Below, one piece after another: positions 7,055 to 14,626 of a DNA stretch of 21,173 nt. Position numbers and translations under genes: made by a program. Below the pieces are notes generated by a model. That model saw only the letters and a list, made by a program, of their open reading frames with translations. It searched no databases and was not told the origin of the DNA. Position 1 is the stretch's first letter. Each line of letters starts with the position of its first letter. This stretch comes from Desulfonema limicola. Lineage in GTDB: Bacteria; Desulfobacterota; Desulfobacteria; Desulfobacterales; Desulfosalsimonadaceae. The DNA is taken from assembly GCA_020722245.1 (NCBI GenBank), contig DYLE01000017.1, positions 1 through 21,173 of the forward strand, read 5' to 3'.

Positions 7055-8701
7055 ATGGCTGGAAAACCCAAGTATATATTTGTAACCGGCGGGGTTTTAT
7101 CATCACTCGGAAAAGGCCTGGCGTCCGCCTCCATTGGTGCGCTGTTGGAGTGCCGCGGGTTGAAGGTTACCTTTTTAAAGCTGGATCCCTATATCAATGT
7201 GGATCCCGGCACCATGAATCCGTTTCAGCATGGCGAGGTCTATGTGACCGACGACGGCACCGAGACCGACCTGGATCTGGGGCACTATGAGCGGTTCGCC
7301 AACGTCCGGTTAAGCGCCGGCAACAACTTCACCACGGGAAAGATTTACCATTCGGTGATCAGCAAGGAGCGGCGGGGGGACTACCTGGGGGGCACGGTTC
7401 AGGTCATTCCGCATATCACGGATGAAATCAAAAGCAGCATCATTCAAGCAGCCGGTTCTGCGGATATCCTGATCGTGGAGATCGGCGGCACCATCGGCGA
7501 CATCGAGAGCCTTCCGTTTCTGGAGGCGATCCGTCAGTTTCAGTTCGATGTGGGGAAGGAGAATGTCCTCTATATCCATCTGACCTTTGTTCCTTATATC
7601 CGCACCGCCGGCGAGGTCAAGACAAAGCCCACCCAGCACAGCGTCAAGGAGTTGCGCAGCATCGGGATTCAGCCGGACATCCTGTTATGCCGCACGGACC
7701 GCTTCCTGTCCAAGGAGATCAAGGCCAAAATCGCCCTGTTCTGCAACGTCAGCGTGGATGCGGTCATCACCGCCAAGGATGTGGAGTGCATCTATGAGGT
7801 TCCCATCATCTTCAACCAGGAGGGTTTGGACGACAAGATTCTTGACTTGCTGAACATCTGGACCGGAGCCCCGCACCTGGAACCCTGGCAGGATCTGGTG
7901 GACGGAATTAGAAACGCCTCCCGTTCGGTCCGGATCGCCGTGGTGGGAAAGTATACGGATCTGACCGAGTCGTATAAAAGCTTAAATGAGGCGCTTTGCC
8001 ACGGCGGCTTGGCCAATCAAGCGAAGGTGGAGCTGCTTTTTGTGGATTCCGGAACCCTGGATGAAAAAAATTATGGAAGGATCCTTTCTGAAGCGGACGG
8101 AATTCTGGTGCCGGGGGGGTTCGGATCCCGGGGTGTGGAAGGAAAGATCCTGGCTGTTCGGTTTGCCAGGGAAAACCGGGTTCCTTTTTTCGGCATCTGC
8201 CTCGGAATGCAGCTGGCGGTGGTGGAGTTTGCCCGCAACGTTGCCGGAATAAAGGACGCCCACAGCTCGGAATTCATGCCCGATACCCCATCTCCGGTGA
8301 TTTACCTGATGCAGGAGTGGTTTGACGAAAGAACCCAGACCCTCCAGAGGAGGGATGTTCATTCGGAAAAGGGCGGGACGATGCGCTTGGGCGCCTATCC
8401 CTGCCGGCTTCTCACCAGGGATTGCTTCGCCTATCGGGCCTACGGTGCAGATCAGATCTACGAACGTCACCGGCATCGGTACGAATTTAATATCCAGTTC
8501 AAACCCCTGCTGGAGGAAAAAGGGTTTTGTATCACCGGCGTTTCTCCCAAGGGGGACCTGGTGGAGATCGTGGAGATCAAGGATCATCCCTGGTTCCTCG
8601 GATGTCAGTTCCATCCTGAGTTTAAATCCCGGCCCATGGCGCCGCACCCGCTTTTTAAGGGTTTCATAGGGGCGGCGCTTGAACAAAAAAAAAGCGAGTA
8701 G
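7055..8701 (+). CDS. pyrG: CTP synthase
   Basis: A 548-residue CTP synthase, the usual length, making CTP from UTP, ATP and glutamine in the cytosol. The N-terminal synthetase domain starts with TGGVLSSLGKGLASASIG (11-28), the phosphate-binding loop. It continues with KLDPYINVDPGTMNPFQHGE (42-61), VEIGGTIGDIES (141-152) and the UTP-site segment VKTKPTQHSVKELR (188-201). The C-terminal class I glutamine amidotransferase domain has the nucleophile Cys382 in GICLGMQ and the partners His520 and Glu522 in QFHPEF, with an oxyanion loop PGGFG at 353-357. All catalytic residues are intact. The gene follows the exported protein by 37 bases with an AGGA site 9 bases before ATG, so it should be read from the eno operon. 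Confidence 0.98.
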   Translation: MAGKPKYIFVTGGVLSSLGKGLASASIGALLECRGLKVTFLKLDPYINVDPGTMNPFQHGEVYVTDDGTETDLDLGHYERFANVRLSAGNNFTTGKIYHSVISKERRGDYLGGTVQVIPHITDEIKSSIIQAAGSADILIVEIGGTIGDIESLPFLEAIRQFQFDVGKENVLYIHLTFVPYIRTAGEVKTKPTQHSVKELRSIGIQPDILLCRTDRFLSKEIKAKIALFCNVSVDAVITAKDVECIYEVPIIFNQEGLDDKILDLLNIWTGAPHLEPWQDLVDGIRNASRSVRIAVVGKYTDLTESYKSLNEALCHGGLANQAKVELLFVDSGTLDEKNYGRILSEADGILVPGGFGSRGVEGKILAVRFARENRVPFFGICLGMQLAVVEFARNVAGIKDAHSSEFMPDTPSPVIYLMQEWFDERTQTLQRRDVHSEKGGTMRLGAYPCRLLTRDCFAYRAYGADQIYERHRHRYEFNIQFKPLLEEKGFCITGVSPKGDLVEIVEIKDHPWFLGCQFHPEFKSRPMAPHPLFKGFIGAALEQKKSE

Positions 8702-8751
8702 ACGGGATTTTCCCCTCGACGATGGGCTACCGGAACATATCCCGAAAAATA

Positions 8752-8780
8752 TTGACAACCGAAAAGGGTTTCGTTAGATA
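8752..8780 (+). promoter_or_regulatory. Possible sigma70 promoter for the GGDEF-PilZ gene
   Basis: A perfect -35 box TTGACA (8752-8757) is followed after 17 bases by TAGATA (8775-8780), which matches the -10 consensus at only three positions. It lies in the 157-base gap after pyrG, about 80 bases before the next start codon. The -35 is convincing and the -10 is not. Confidence 0.35.
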
Positions 8781-8858
8781 AGGTTAACTTTTTTCAAGAC
8801 GATAAACTCAGATCTCTGTTTTGAACGATGTTCTTTTTATTTGTTTTAAGGATTTTCC

Positions 8859-10031
8859 ATGAAACGAATAAGGGACGCCGTTTTAAGCTGCATTTATAAT
8901 GCCGCCGATGATGATGAAAAGCTCCTTCGCGAGCTGCAGGTCATCGTCAACGAGGGAGGCAAACAGGTCTATTCCATCTTTTTTAAACTGATGACCCACC
9001 TCGACCTGGAGCCTGACATCGCAGAGAAATGCTGGAACGCGGTTCTTAACCACCGGCGGAAATTGAGCCATACGCTTGGAAGAGATGTGAATTTTCGAAC
9101 GGTTCTGTGCGATTATTTCTGCTCCATGGACAAATTCCTGAAAAACCCTGTGGTGGTGGAACTCCATCTTTTTGAGGAACAGCTCAACTCCCTCAAGCAT
9201 GACAGCCTGACCGGACTCTACTCCCGAAGCCTGTTTGAGGAATCCCTTCCGCGCGAAATCGCCAGGGCCAAGCGGTATGAGACGGAGTTATCCCTTCTGT
9301 TTCTGGATATGGATGATTTCAAAAGTATTAACGATATGTTCGGCCATCTGGCCGGCGACATGGTTTTAAGGGATGTGGGTCGAATCATCAAAAACGAGAT
9401 ACGCGCGGAGGATTCAGCCGCCCGGTACGGCGGCGAGGAGATCACGATCCTTCTTCCGGAAACCGGAAAGGTGGAGGCGCTGATCACGGCGGAGAGGATA
9501 CGAAAAAAGGTTGAAACCCTGACCCTTTCCTATGAAAATAAAAAGATTCAACCGACCCTCAGCGGCGGGCTGGCCAGCTATCCCATTGATGCGCAAACCG
9601 GCGTCGATCTGTTGAAGAACGCCGACATCGCCTTGTATCATGCCAAGGCATCCGGCAAAAACAATATCGCCGTCTATTCCGAGAATAAACGGCGCTATAC
9701 CCGAGTCGACTTTTTTTCCCAGCTTCAAATCCGGCGGATCGGGGACGACCGGGCAAGAGCGGTTTTCCAGGCGGTGGGCCGGAACCTGAGTGTCGCCGGA
9801 ATACTGTTTGAGACCGATACCCTTTTTGAGATCGGAACAAATATTGAGATTCGCATTCGGATCTCATCGACGGATGATTGGTTTGTGATAATCGGTACCG
9901 TGGTCCGTGTGGAGATTTTCACCTCGGGCCGTTATGAGATCGGCGCATCCTTTATGGAGATTGATCAGGGCGCTAAAAATGAAATCGCCCGCTATCTGAC
10001 CCGGTGCCTTGAGGGGAAAGGGATGGAATAG
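8859..10031 (+). CDS. GGDEF diguanylate cyclase with C-terminal PilZ domain
   Basis: A 390-residue cytosolic protein that should make cyclic di-GMP from two GTP. Residues 1-112 form an all-helical N-terminal region that I do not recognise. Residues 113-275 are a GGDEF domain: HDSLTGLYSR (114-123), metal-binding FLDMDDFKSIND (148-159) and the signature GGEEI (191-195), where the final Phe is Ile. Five residues before it is RAED (182-185), an intact RxxD inhibitory site for product feedback. Residues 277-385 are a PilZ domain, with RRYTR (278-282) matching RxxxR and NLSVAG matching (D/N)xSxxG, so both c-di-GMP-binding motifs are present. The protein thus looks able to make and to sense the same messenger. 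No membrane segment is visible. The following LD-carboxypeptidase gene begins a few bases later. Confidence 0.93.
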   Translation: MKRIRDAVLSCIYNAADDDEKLLRELQVIVNEGGKQVYSIFFKLMTHLDLEPDIAEKCWNAVLNHRRKLSHTLGRDVNFRTVLCDYFCSMDKFLKNPVVVELHLFEEQLNSLKHDSLTGLYSRSLFEESLPREIARAKRYETELSLLFLDMDDFKSINDMFGHLAGDMVLRDVGRIIKNEIRAEDSAARYGGEEITILLPETGKVEALITAERIRKKVETLTLSYENKKIQPTLSGGLASYPIDAQTGVDLLKNADIALYHAKASGKNNIAVYSENKRRYTRVDFFSQLQIRRIGDDRARAVFQAVGRNLSVAGILFETDTLFEIGTNIEIRIRISSTDDWFVIIGTVVRVEIFTSGRYEIGASFMEIDQGAKNEIARYLTRCLEGKGME

Positions 10032-10036
10032 AGGGC

Positions 10037-10972
10037 GTGGAATCCGTCGCCATGAAGAAAAACATTCAAAGACCCATTCTGCCGCCGCGGATTTTTCCCG
10101 GGGACAGGGTGGGGATTGTGGCCCCTGCCAGCCCCTTTGACAGGTCCCGGTTTCAAAAAGGGGTATCGGTTCTGGAGTCCATGGGTTTTCATCCGGTTTT
10201 TTCAGACGCGCTTTTCGAGGCGGATAGATACCTCGCCGGAACCGATGCGCATCGGGCCAGAGCTATTAATGCGATGTTCGCAGATTCAAGGATTCGGGCG
10301 ATCTGGTGCGCCAGGGGGGGATACGGTTCCCTGAGGATACTTTCCCTGATCGACTATGAAGCTGTAAAATCCAACCCCAAGGGTTTTATCGGGTGCAGCG
10401 ACGTTTCGGCGATACTCAACGCATTTTACTTCAAATGCGGACTGGCCACCTTCCATGGACCCATGGTGGTGTCCCTGGGCGAGGCGGATGATGTCACCCA
10501 GAACACCCTGTCTGCCCTGCTGTCATCAAAAGGGGAGTTTATCCTCAGACCGAAGAACCCCCATGTCATTCATCCGGGCGCAGCGAGCGGAGTGGTTTCA
10601 GGCGGCAACCTCACCACCCTCTGTCATCTGGTCGGCACCCCTCATCAGCCTGATTTTTCGGGGCATATCCTGCTGCTGGAGGACACCCACGAGGCCCCTT
10701 ACCGGATCGACCGGATGCTGACCCAGATGAGGCTTGCCGGGTGTTTTGACCGGCTTGCCGGCATCCTGCTGGGCTCCTTTGAAAACTGTGGAAATTCAGA
10801 CGAGATCTATTCAATCGTTTCGCATCTTTTTTCCGACCTGGATATTCCGATCCTTGCCGGGTTTGAGATCGGACATGGAAAGCCCAACCTGACCGTTCCT
10901 CTGGGGGTTGAGGCGGTTTTGAGCGCCGACGAAAAGCTGCTTTCATTTCATCGCCCTTTTTTTGCGGATTGA
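10037..10972 (+). CDS. ldcA: LD-carboxypeptidase (LdcA/MccF family, peptidase S66)
   Basis: A 311-residue protein from GTG 10037, or 306 residues from ATG 10052, the latter closer to the usual family start (PPRIFPGDRVGIVAPASP). S66 peptidases cut the L-Lys/meso-DAP-D-Ala bond of tetrapeptides released from peptidoglycan, usually in the cytosol during wall recycling; some members process microcin-like substrates instead. The catalytic triad is visible: Ser121 in IGCSDVSAIL, Glu215 in LLLEDTHEAPYRID and His280 in FEIGHGKPNLTVPLG. The substrate-loop motif WCARGGYGSLR is at 90-100. No signal peptide is present, fitting a cytosolic role. The downstream AmiE-like hydrolase supports peptidoglycan recycling. 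It follows the GGDEF-PilZ gene by 5 bases and may be co-transcribed with it. Confidence 0.92.
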   Translation: MESVAMKKNIQRPILPPRIFPGDRVGIVAPASPFDRSRFQKGVSVLESMGFHPVFSDALFEADRYLAGTDAHRARAINAMFADSRIRAIWCARGGYGSLRILSLIDYEAVKSNPKGFIGCSDVSAILNAFYFKCGLATFHGPMVVSLGEADDVTQNTLSALLSSKGEFILRPKNPHVIHPGAASGVVSGGNLTTLCHLVGTPHQPDFSGHILLLEDTHEAPYRIDRMLTQMRLAGCFDRLAGILLGSFENCGNSDEIYSIVSHLFSDLDIPILAGFEIGHGKPNLTVPLGVEAVLSADEKLLSFHRPFFAD

Positions 10973-11010
10973 TGCTGATCGTCAAAGCCGATCGAAACCC
11001 TTGACTGACG

Positions 11011-12087
11011 ATGAAGATGATTGATGCCATGATGCGCCGGGGTGTCTCGGAAAATGTTTTTCCGGGGGCGGTTTTGCTTTTTTCAAACCAGGAGGAGATC
11101 CTTTTTCACAAGGCCTACGGGAGGGCCAATATCTTCAGCGCAGAACCCATGACCCCAAAGACGGTTTTCGATCTGGCATCGCTGACCAAACCCCTGGCCA
11201 CGACCCTGGCGATCATGGTTCTGGTGCAGGAAAAGAGGCTGGCCCTTGAAGATCCCCTGGGCCGCATCTTTCCATTCCTGAAGGATACCCCCAAAGCGGA
11301 TATTCAAATCCGGCACCTGCTGTGTCACACCTCCGGCCTGCCGGATTATCGGCCTTATTACCTTGAGCTTGCCCGCCTCCCGGCCGCCCAAAGAAAGGAG
11401 GCGTTGCGCAGGCGCCTGGTAAAAGAGCCCCTGATATCCGAAGTCGGCGCCAGAGTGCTGTACAGTGATATCGGTTTTATGTTTCTGGAGTGGGTGGTCG
11501 AAACCCTCACCCAAACCCGCCTGGATCGGTTTGTCGAGGAAACGGTTTATTCGCGGCTGGAAACAGACGGCCTGTTTTTTATAAACCTTGAAAACCCCTT
11601 GCCGAATATAGCCTGCGCCGCCACCGAGCTTTGCCCCTGGCGCGGGCTTCTGCTCAACGGGGTGGTTCATGATGAAAATGCTTATATCTTAGGAGGTGTT
11701 GCCGGACAGGCCGGTCTGTTTGGATCCGCAAGTTCAATCCACCGGCTGCTCCTTGAGCTCATGAGGGGGTACCAGGGGAAGCATTCCCTCCTCAGGTTTG
11801 AGACGGCGCTTGTTCGACGGTTTTTATCTCCCTGTGCGGATTCCGAACGCACGCCGGGGTTTGACACCCCCTCGGCCAGAGATTCAAGCTGCGGTGATTT
11901 TTTTCGAAAGGATAAAACCGTCGGGCACCTGGGTTTTACCGGCACCTCCTTTTGGATGGATCTGGAACAGTCGGTGATCGTGATTCTGTTGACCAACCGG
12001 ATTCACCCTTTCCGAAGCAACCAGCGGATAAAAAAGTTCAGGCCCATGCTTCATAACGAGGTGATGAAACAGCTTGCCGCCCTATGA
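11011..12087 (+). CDS. Serine beta-lactamase-fold hydrolase, AmiE/YbbE-like
   Basis: A 358-residue penicillin-binding-protein-fold serine hydrolase. The nucleophile motif is SLTK (57-60, SxxK), the second motif is YSD (151-153), and the third box reads HLGFTG (306-311) in place of HTGxTG/KTG. The blocks ATELCPWRG (204-212), HDENA (220-224) and GGVAGQAGLFGSA (228-240), with TNRIHP near the C-terminus, mark the subgroup that includes Bacillus subtilis AmiE, a MurNAc-L-alanine amidase of peptidoglycan turnover. Unlike exported relatives it shows no signal peptide, so it should act in the cytosol. It lies 38 bases after the LD-carboxypeptidase gene, which supports a muropeptide-recycling role; the exact substrate is inferred. 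ATG 11011 is used, with ATG 11017 as an alternative; neither has a clear ribosome-binding site. Confidence 0.85.
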   Translation: MKMIDAMMRRGVSENVFPGAVLLFSNQEEILFHKAYGRANIFSAEPMTPKTVFDLASLTKPLATTLAIMVLVQEKRLALEDPLGRIFPFLKDTPKADIQIRHLLCHTSGLPDYRPYYLELARLPAAQRKEALRRRLVKEPLISEVGARVLYSDIGFMFLEWVVETLTQTRLDRFVEETVYSRLETDGLFFINLENPLPNIACAATELCPWRGLLLNGVVHDENAYILGGVAGQAGLFGSASSIHRLLLELMRGYQGKHSLLRFETALVRRFLSPCADSERTPGFDTPSARDSSCGDFFRKDKTVGHLGFTGTSFWMDLEQSVIVILLTNRIHPFRSNQRIKKFRPMLHNEVMKQLAAL

Positions 12088-12166
12088 AGGACACCTGGGC
12101 TGTATTTTGTTCTTGTAATTCGATGAGGTTTCTGTTAGCCATAACCCCCATACCCGGTAGCCTGAA

Positions 12167-12181
12167 AACCGGTCACCGGTT
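12167..12181. repeat. Perfect palindrome AACCGGT-C-ACCGGTT upstream of mreB
   Basis: Two 7-base arms, AACCGGT and ACCGGTT, separated by one C form a perfect inverted repeat in the 139-base gap before mreB. Its shape suits a dimeric repressor or activator site. A near-consensus -10 box TTTAAT (12194-12199) lies 12 bases downstream, which would put the palindrome over the -35 region. The same AACCGGT core recurs around the promoter at 19519-19609. Confidence 0.5.
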
Positions 12182-12212
12182 GACCCTTCGGGGTTTAATT
12201 TTAGTATACGAT

Positions 12213-12218
12213 AAGGAG
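12213..12218 (+). promoter_or_regulatory. Shine-Dalgarno site selecting the TTG start of mreB
   Basis: AAGGAG sits 8 bases before TTG 12227. It fixes the start of mreB at a TTG codon, because no ATG or GTG lies at a suitable distance and the family N-terminus begins just there. Confidence 0.8.
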
Positions 12219-12226
12219 AGCATAAC

Positions 12227-13264
12227 TTGCTTTTAGATTCATTGCTGGGCGTGTTTTCCAATGACCTTGCCATTGATCTGGGCACCGCGAACACGCTTGT
12301 TTTCGTGAAAGGGAAGGGGATCGTATTGCGTGAACCTTCGGTGGTGGCGGTACGCACCGATAACCGGATGAAAAACCGCGTGCTGGCGGTGGGGCTTGAT
12401 GCAAAGAATATGCTGGGCAGAACGCCCGGAAATATCGTTGCGATCCGGCCGATGCAGGAGGGTGTCATTGCGGATTTTGATGTGACGGAGGCCATGCTGC
12501 GGCATTTTATTCAGCGGGTGCATAACCGTCGTTCCTTTGTCAGGCCGCGCATTATCATTGCGGTTCCCATGGGGATCACGCCGGTGGAAAAGCGCGCCGT
12601 GAAAGAGGCGGCCGAATCCGCCGGCGCGCGGGAGGTGTTTTTAATCGAGGAACCCATGGCTGCCGCCATCGGCGCCGGCCTGCCGATTACCGAGCCGATC
12701 TGCAATATGGTGGTGGATATCGGCGGCGGAACCACGGAGGTCGCGGTTATATCCCTTGCGGGAATTGTGCTGCACCGGTCCATACGCGTGGCCGGGGACA
12801 AGATGGACGCTGCGATCATGCAGTACATCAAGCGGAAGTACAACCTCCTGATCGGAGAGAGAACCGCTGAAATCATCAAGATCACCATCGGGAACGCCTA
12901 TCCGGATTCCGAGAATTACGAGACCATCGAGGTGAAAGGAAGGGACATTCCCTCCGGTATTCCCAAGATCCTCGCCATTGATTCTGAGGAGATCCGCATC
13001 GCCATTTCAGAACAAATTGATGCCATCGTAGAAACCACAAAGCTGGCCCTGGAACAGACACCTCCAGAGCTGGCGGCGGATATTGTGGATCGCGGCATTG
13101 TTTTGACCGGAGGCGGGGCTTTGCTGAAAAACCTGGACAAGCTTTTGAGGGAGGAAACCGGCCTGCCGATCACGGTGACTGAGGATCCCTTATCTACGGT
13201 GGCACTGGGTTCCGGCATGGCGCTCAACAACCTCGAAATTCTACGGCAGGTGGTCATCGATTAA
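12227..13264 (+). CDS. mreB: Rod-shape-determining actin homologue MreB
   Basis: A 345-residue bacterial actin that polymerises on the inner face of the membrane and guides the cell-wall elongation machinery. The start is TTG, supported by a strong Shine-Dalgarno site. The N-terminus LLDSLLGVFSNDLAID provides the short hydrophobic/amphipathic membrane-binding segment. Nucleotide-binding motifs are intact: phosphate-1 DLGTANT (17-23), phosphate-2 VDIGGGTTE (163-171) and the adenosine motif LTGGGALLKNLDKLL near the C-terminus. EEPMAAAIGAGLPI (141-154) is also typical of MreB. Length and motifs are normal. It heads the mreB-mreC-mreD-mrdA cluster and is likely controlled from the gap that contains the AACCGGT palindrome. 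Confidence 0.97.
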   Translation: MLLDSLLGVFSNDLAIDLGTANTLVFVKGKGIVLREPSVVAVRTDNRMKNRVLAVGLDAKNMLGRTPGNIVAIRPMQEGVIADFDVTEAMLRHFIQRVHNRRSFVRPRIIIAVPMGITPVEKRAVKEAAESAGAREVFLIEEPMAAAIGAGLPITEPICNMVVDIGGGTTEVAVISLAGIVLHRSIRVAGDKMDAAIMQYIKRKYNLLIGERTAEIIKITIGNAYPDSENYETIEVKGRDIPSGIPKILAIDSEEIRIAISEQIDAIVETTKLALEQTPPELAADIVDRGIVLTGGGALLKNLDKLLREETGLPITVTEDPLSTVALGSGMALNNLEILRQVVID

Positions 13265-13267
13265 TTC

Positions 13268-13295
13268 ATGGTTTCCAAAAAAAACGAAGCTGGCT
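13268..13295 (+). other. A8 tract and out-of-frame ATG at the start of mreC
   Basis: An ATG at 13268, 3 bases after the mreB stop, is followed by GTTTCC and eight A residues (13277-13284). Read straight on, this ATG runs out of the mreC frame. With one A fewer the product would begin MVSKKTKLALGAVILI, a normal MreC start with basic residues before the membrane helix, giving 278 residues. AGGTGG at 13248-13253 is a weak, rather distant ribosome-binding site. The extra A may be a sequencing error, a real mutation, or a slippage site. Confidence 0.7.
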
Positions 13296-14105
13296 TTGGG
13301 CGCCGTCATTCTGATTGCGCTGAATGCCGGTATCTTTTCATTCCAGTATATTCGAAAAACATCCATGGGGGACTCAGCCGTACGCGCGGTTTTGTCGATC
13401 GTTTCACCCCTGCAGGAAGCGATCACCGCAGTCGAGAATTTCACCGGCCGTCTGTGGCGCCATTACTTTTTTCTGATCGAAGTGGCGGCCCAAAACGATT
13501 ATCTGAAGAAGAGTCTATCGCTCGCCTCCGAGGAAAACAATGCCTGCAAAGAGGCTATCCTTGAAAACCATCGGCTGCGGGCGCTTGTGGGACTTCAAGC
13601 AAGAACCCCCTTTAAGCTGGTTGCCGCCGAGGTCGTGGCCAGGGATACTTCCCCCTGGTATCACACCATTGTCATTAATAAGGGAAGGGCGGCCGGCGTG
13701 GCCGTGGGTCTTCCCGTGGTCATGCCGGAAGGCATCGTCGGTCATGTGCTGACGGCATCCTTAAAATACGCCAAGGTGTTGTTGATGACTGACTGCAACA
13801 GCGCCGTCGATTCCATCATCCAGCGCACCCGGACTCGCGGCATCACCCGCGGAGCGTCGGGGCAGTCCTGCGTGTTTGATTACGCCCTGCGGACGGCCGA
13901 TATTCAGGTCGGAGACATCGTGGTCTCTTCAGGGCTTGACGGGATCTATCCCAAAGGCTTGCGTGTCGGTCACGTGTCAAAGGTGGTGCGCGGAAACTCG
14001 GGGCTGTTTCAAGATATCGAACTGATCCCCTGCGTGGACTTTGCAAGGCTTGAGGAGGTGATGGTCATTCTCAATTTTGCGAAACAGGACTCCAACGGCG
14101 GCTGA
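13296..14105 (+). CDS. mreC: Rod-shape-determining protein MreC
   Basis: The frame without interruption gives 269 residues from TTG 13296. An N-terminal membrane helix (AVILIALNAGIFSF) is followed by a coiled-coil region (residues 60-95, with AAQNDYLKKSLSLASEEN and ENHRLRALVG) and the periplasmic beta domain. The beta domain includes VAAEVVARDTSPWYHTIVIN, KGRAAGVAVGLPVV, GIVGHV and VGDIVVSSGLDGIYPKGLRVG, all typical of MreC. MreC links MreB to PBP2 and RodA and activates wall synthesis. TTG 13296 has no ribosome-binding site and removes the basic residues normally before the helix. The natural start is probably ATG 13268, which is put out of frame by one base in an A8 tract. The stop overlaps the mreD ATG by one base. 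Confidence 0.9.
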   Translation: MGAVILIALNAGIFSFQYIRKTSMGDSAVRAVLSIVSPLQEAITAVENFTGRLWRHYFFLIEVAAQNDYLKKSLSLASEENNACKEAILENHRLRALVGLQARTPFKLVAAEVVARDTSPWYHTIVINKGRAAGVAVGLPVVMPEGIVGHVLTASLKYAKVLLMTDCNSAVDSIIQRTRTRGITRGASGQSCVFDYALRTADIQVGDIVVSSGLDGIYPKGLRVGHVSKVVRGNSGLFQDIELIPCVDFARLEEVMVILNFAKQDSNGG

Positions 14106-14626
14106 TGCGGTATCTGATCTACTTTCTGACCGGCATTTTGTTGATCAGCCTTCAGACCACCCTGGTGCACGCCCTTGCGCCTTTCATTTTTTTTTATGAC
14201 CTGATGATTCCCTTTGTGGTCTTTTTCATTCTCTTTAGAGGCGGGGGTGAGGGGCTGATCGCGAGTGTTTTTGTCGGTTGCGCCATGGACACGCTGTCCG
14301 GCGCACCTTTCGGGGTCTACGTTTTTTCGTATCTCTGGTTGGTTCTGTTGTTTAAAAATGTAAAGCCTTATCTTCAGATCTCCGACTCAACGCTTTTTCA
14401 GGTCGTTGTTGTTTGCGGGGTTTTCATTGAACTCACGATTTTCGGTGTGGTTTATGCACTTTCAGCTCCATCTTTTTATTTCTCCCGCTCTATAATCTGG
14501 ATGATGTTCACCCAGCTGTTCTCGGCAATGATTTTCGGCCCGTTTGTTTTTGTTTTGTTTCAAAAAGGGTTCGGTCTTATGGAAAACCTGATTGATGAAA
14601 AACCCGGCCCCAGGCGTTTCTCGTAA
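14105..14626 (+). CDS. mreD: Rod-shape-determining membrane protein MreD
   Basis: A 173-residue, very hydrophobic protein with about five membrane helices (roughly residues 4-24, 28-44, 48-66, 70-85, 97-121 and 128-155, some of them paired). MreD helps MreC regulate PBP2/RodA in the elongasome. The family's short conserved stretch GCAMDTLSGAPFGVYVFSYL sits around 58-77, where the D...G..G pattern is usual. The start ATG shares one base with the mreC stop (TGATG), a sign of translational coupling. The end overlaps the start of the PBP2 gene by about 30 bases. The identification is strong from position plus topology; the sequence family itself is poorly conserved. Confidence 0.93.
   Translation: MRYLIYFLTGILLISLQTTLVHALAPFIFFYDLMIPFVVFFILFRGGGEGLIASVFVGCAMDTLSGAPFGVYVFSYLWLVLLFKNVKPYLQISDSTLFQVVVVCGVFIELTIFGVVYALSAPSFYFSRSIIWMMFTQLFSAMIFGPFVFVLFQKGFGLMENLIDEKPGPRRFS

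Noticed and set aside
7982..8758. A 258-residue minus-strand frame over the end of pyrG
   Set aside because: It is antisense to the glutaminase domain of pyrG and its product has no domain pattern.
12180..12207. A TTGACC - 16 bases - TAGTAT promoter for mreB
   Set aside because: RNA would start at the Shine-Dalgarno site itself, leaving no leader for ribosome binding.
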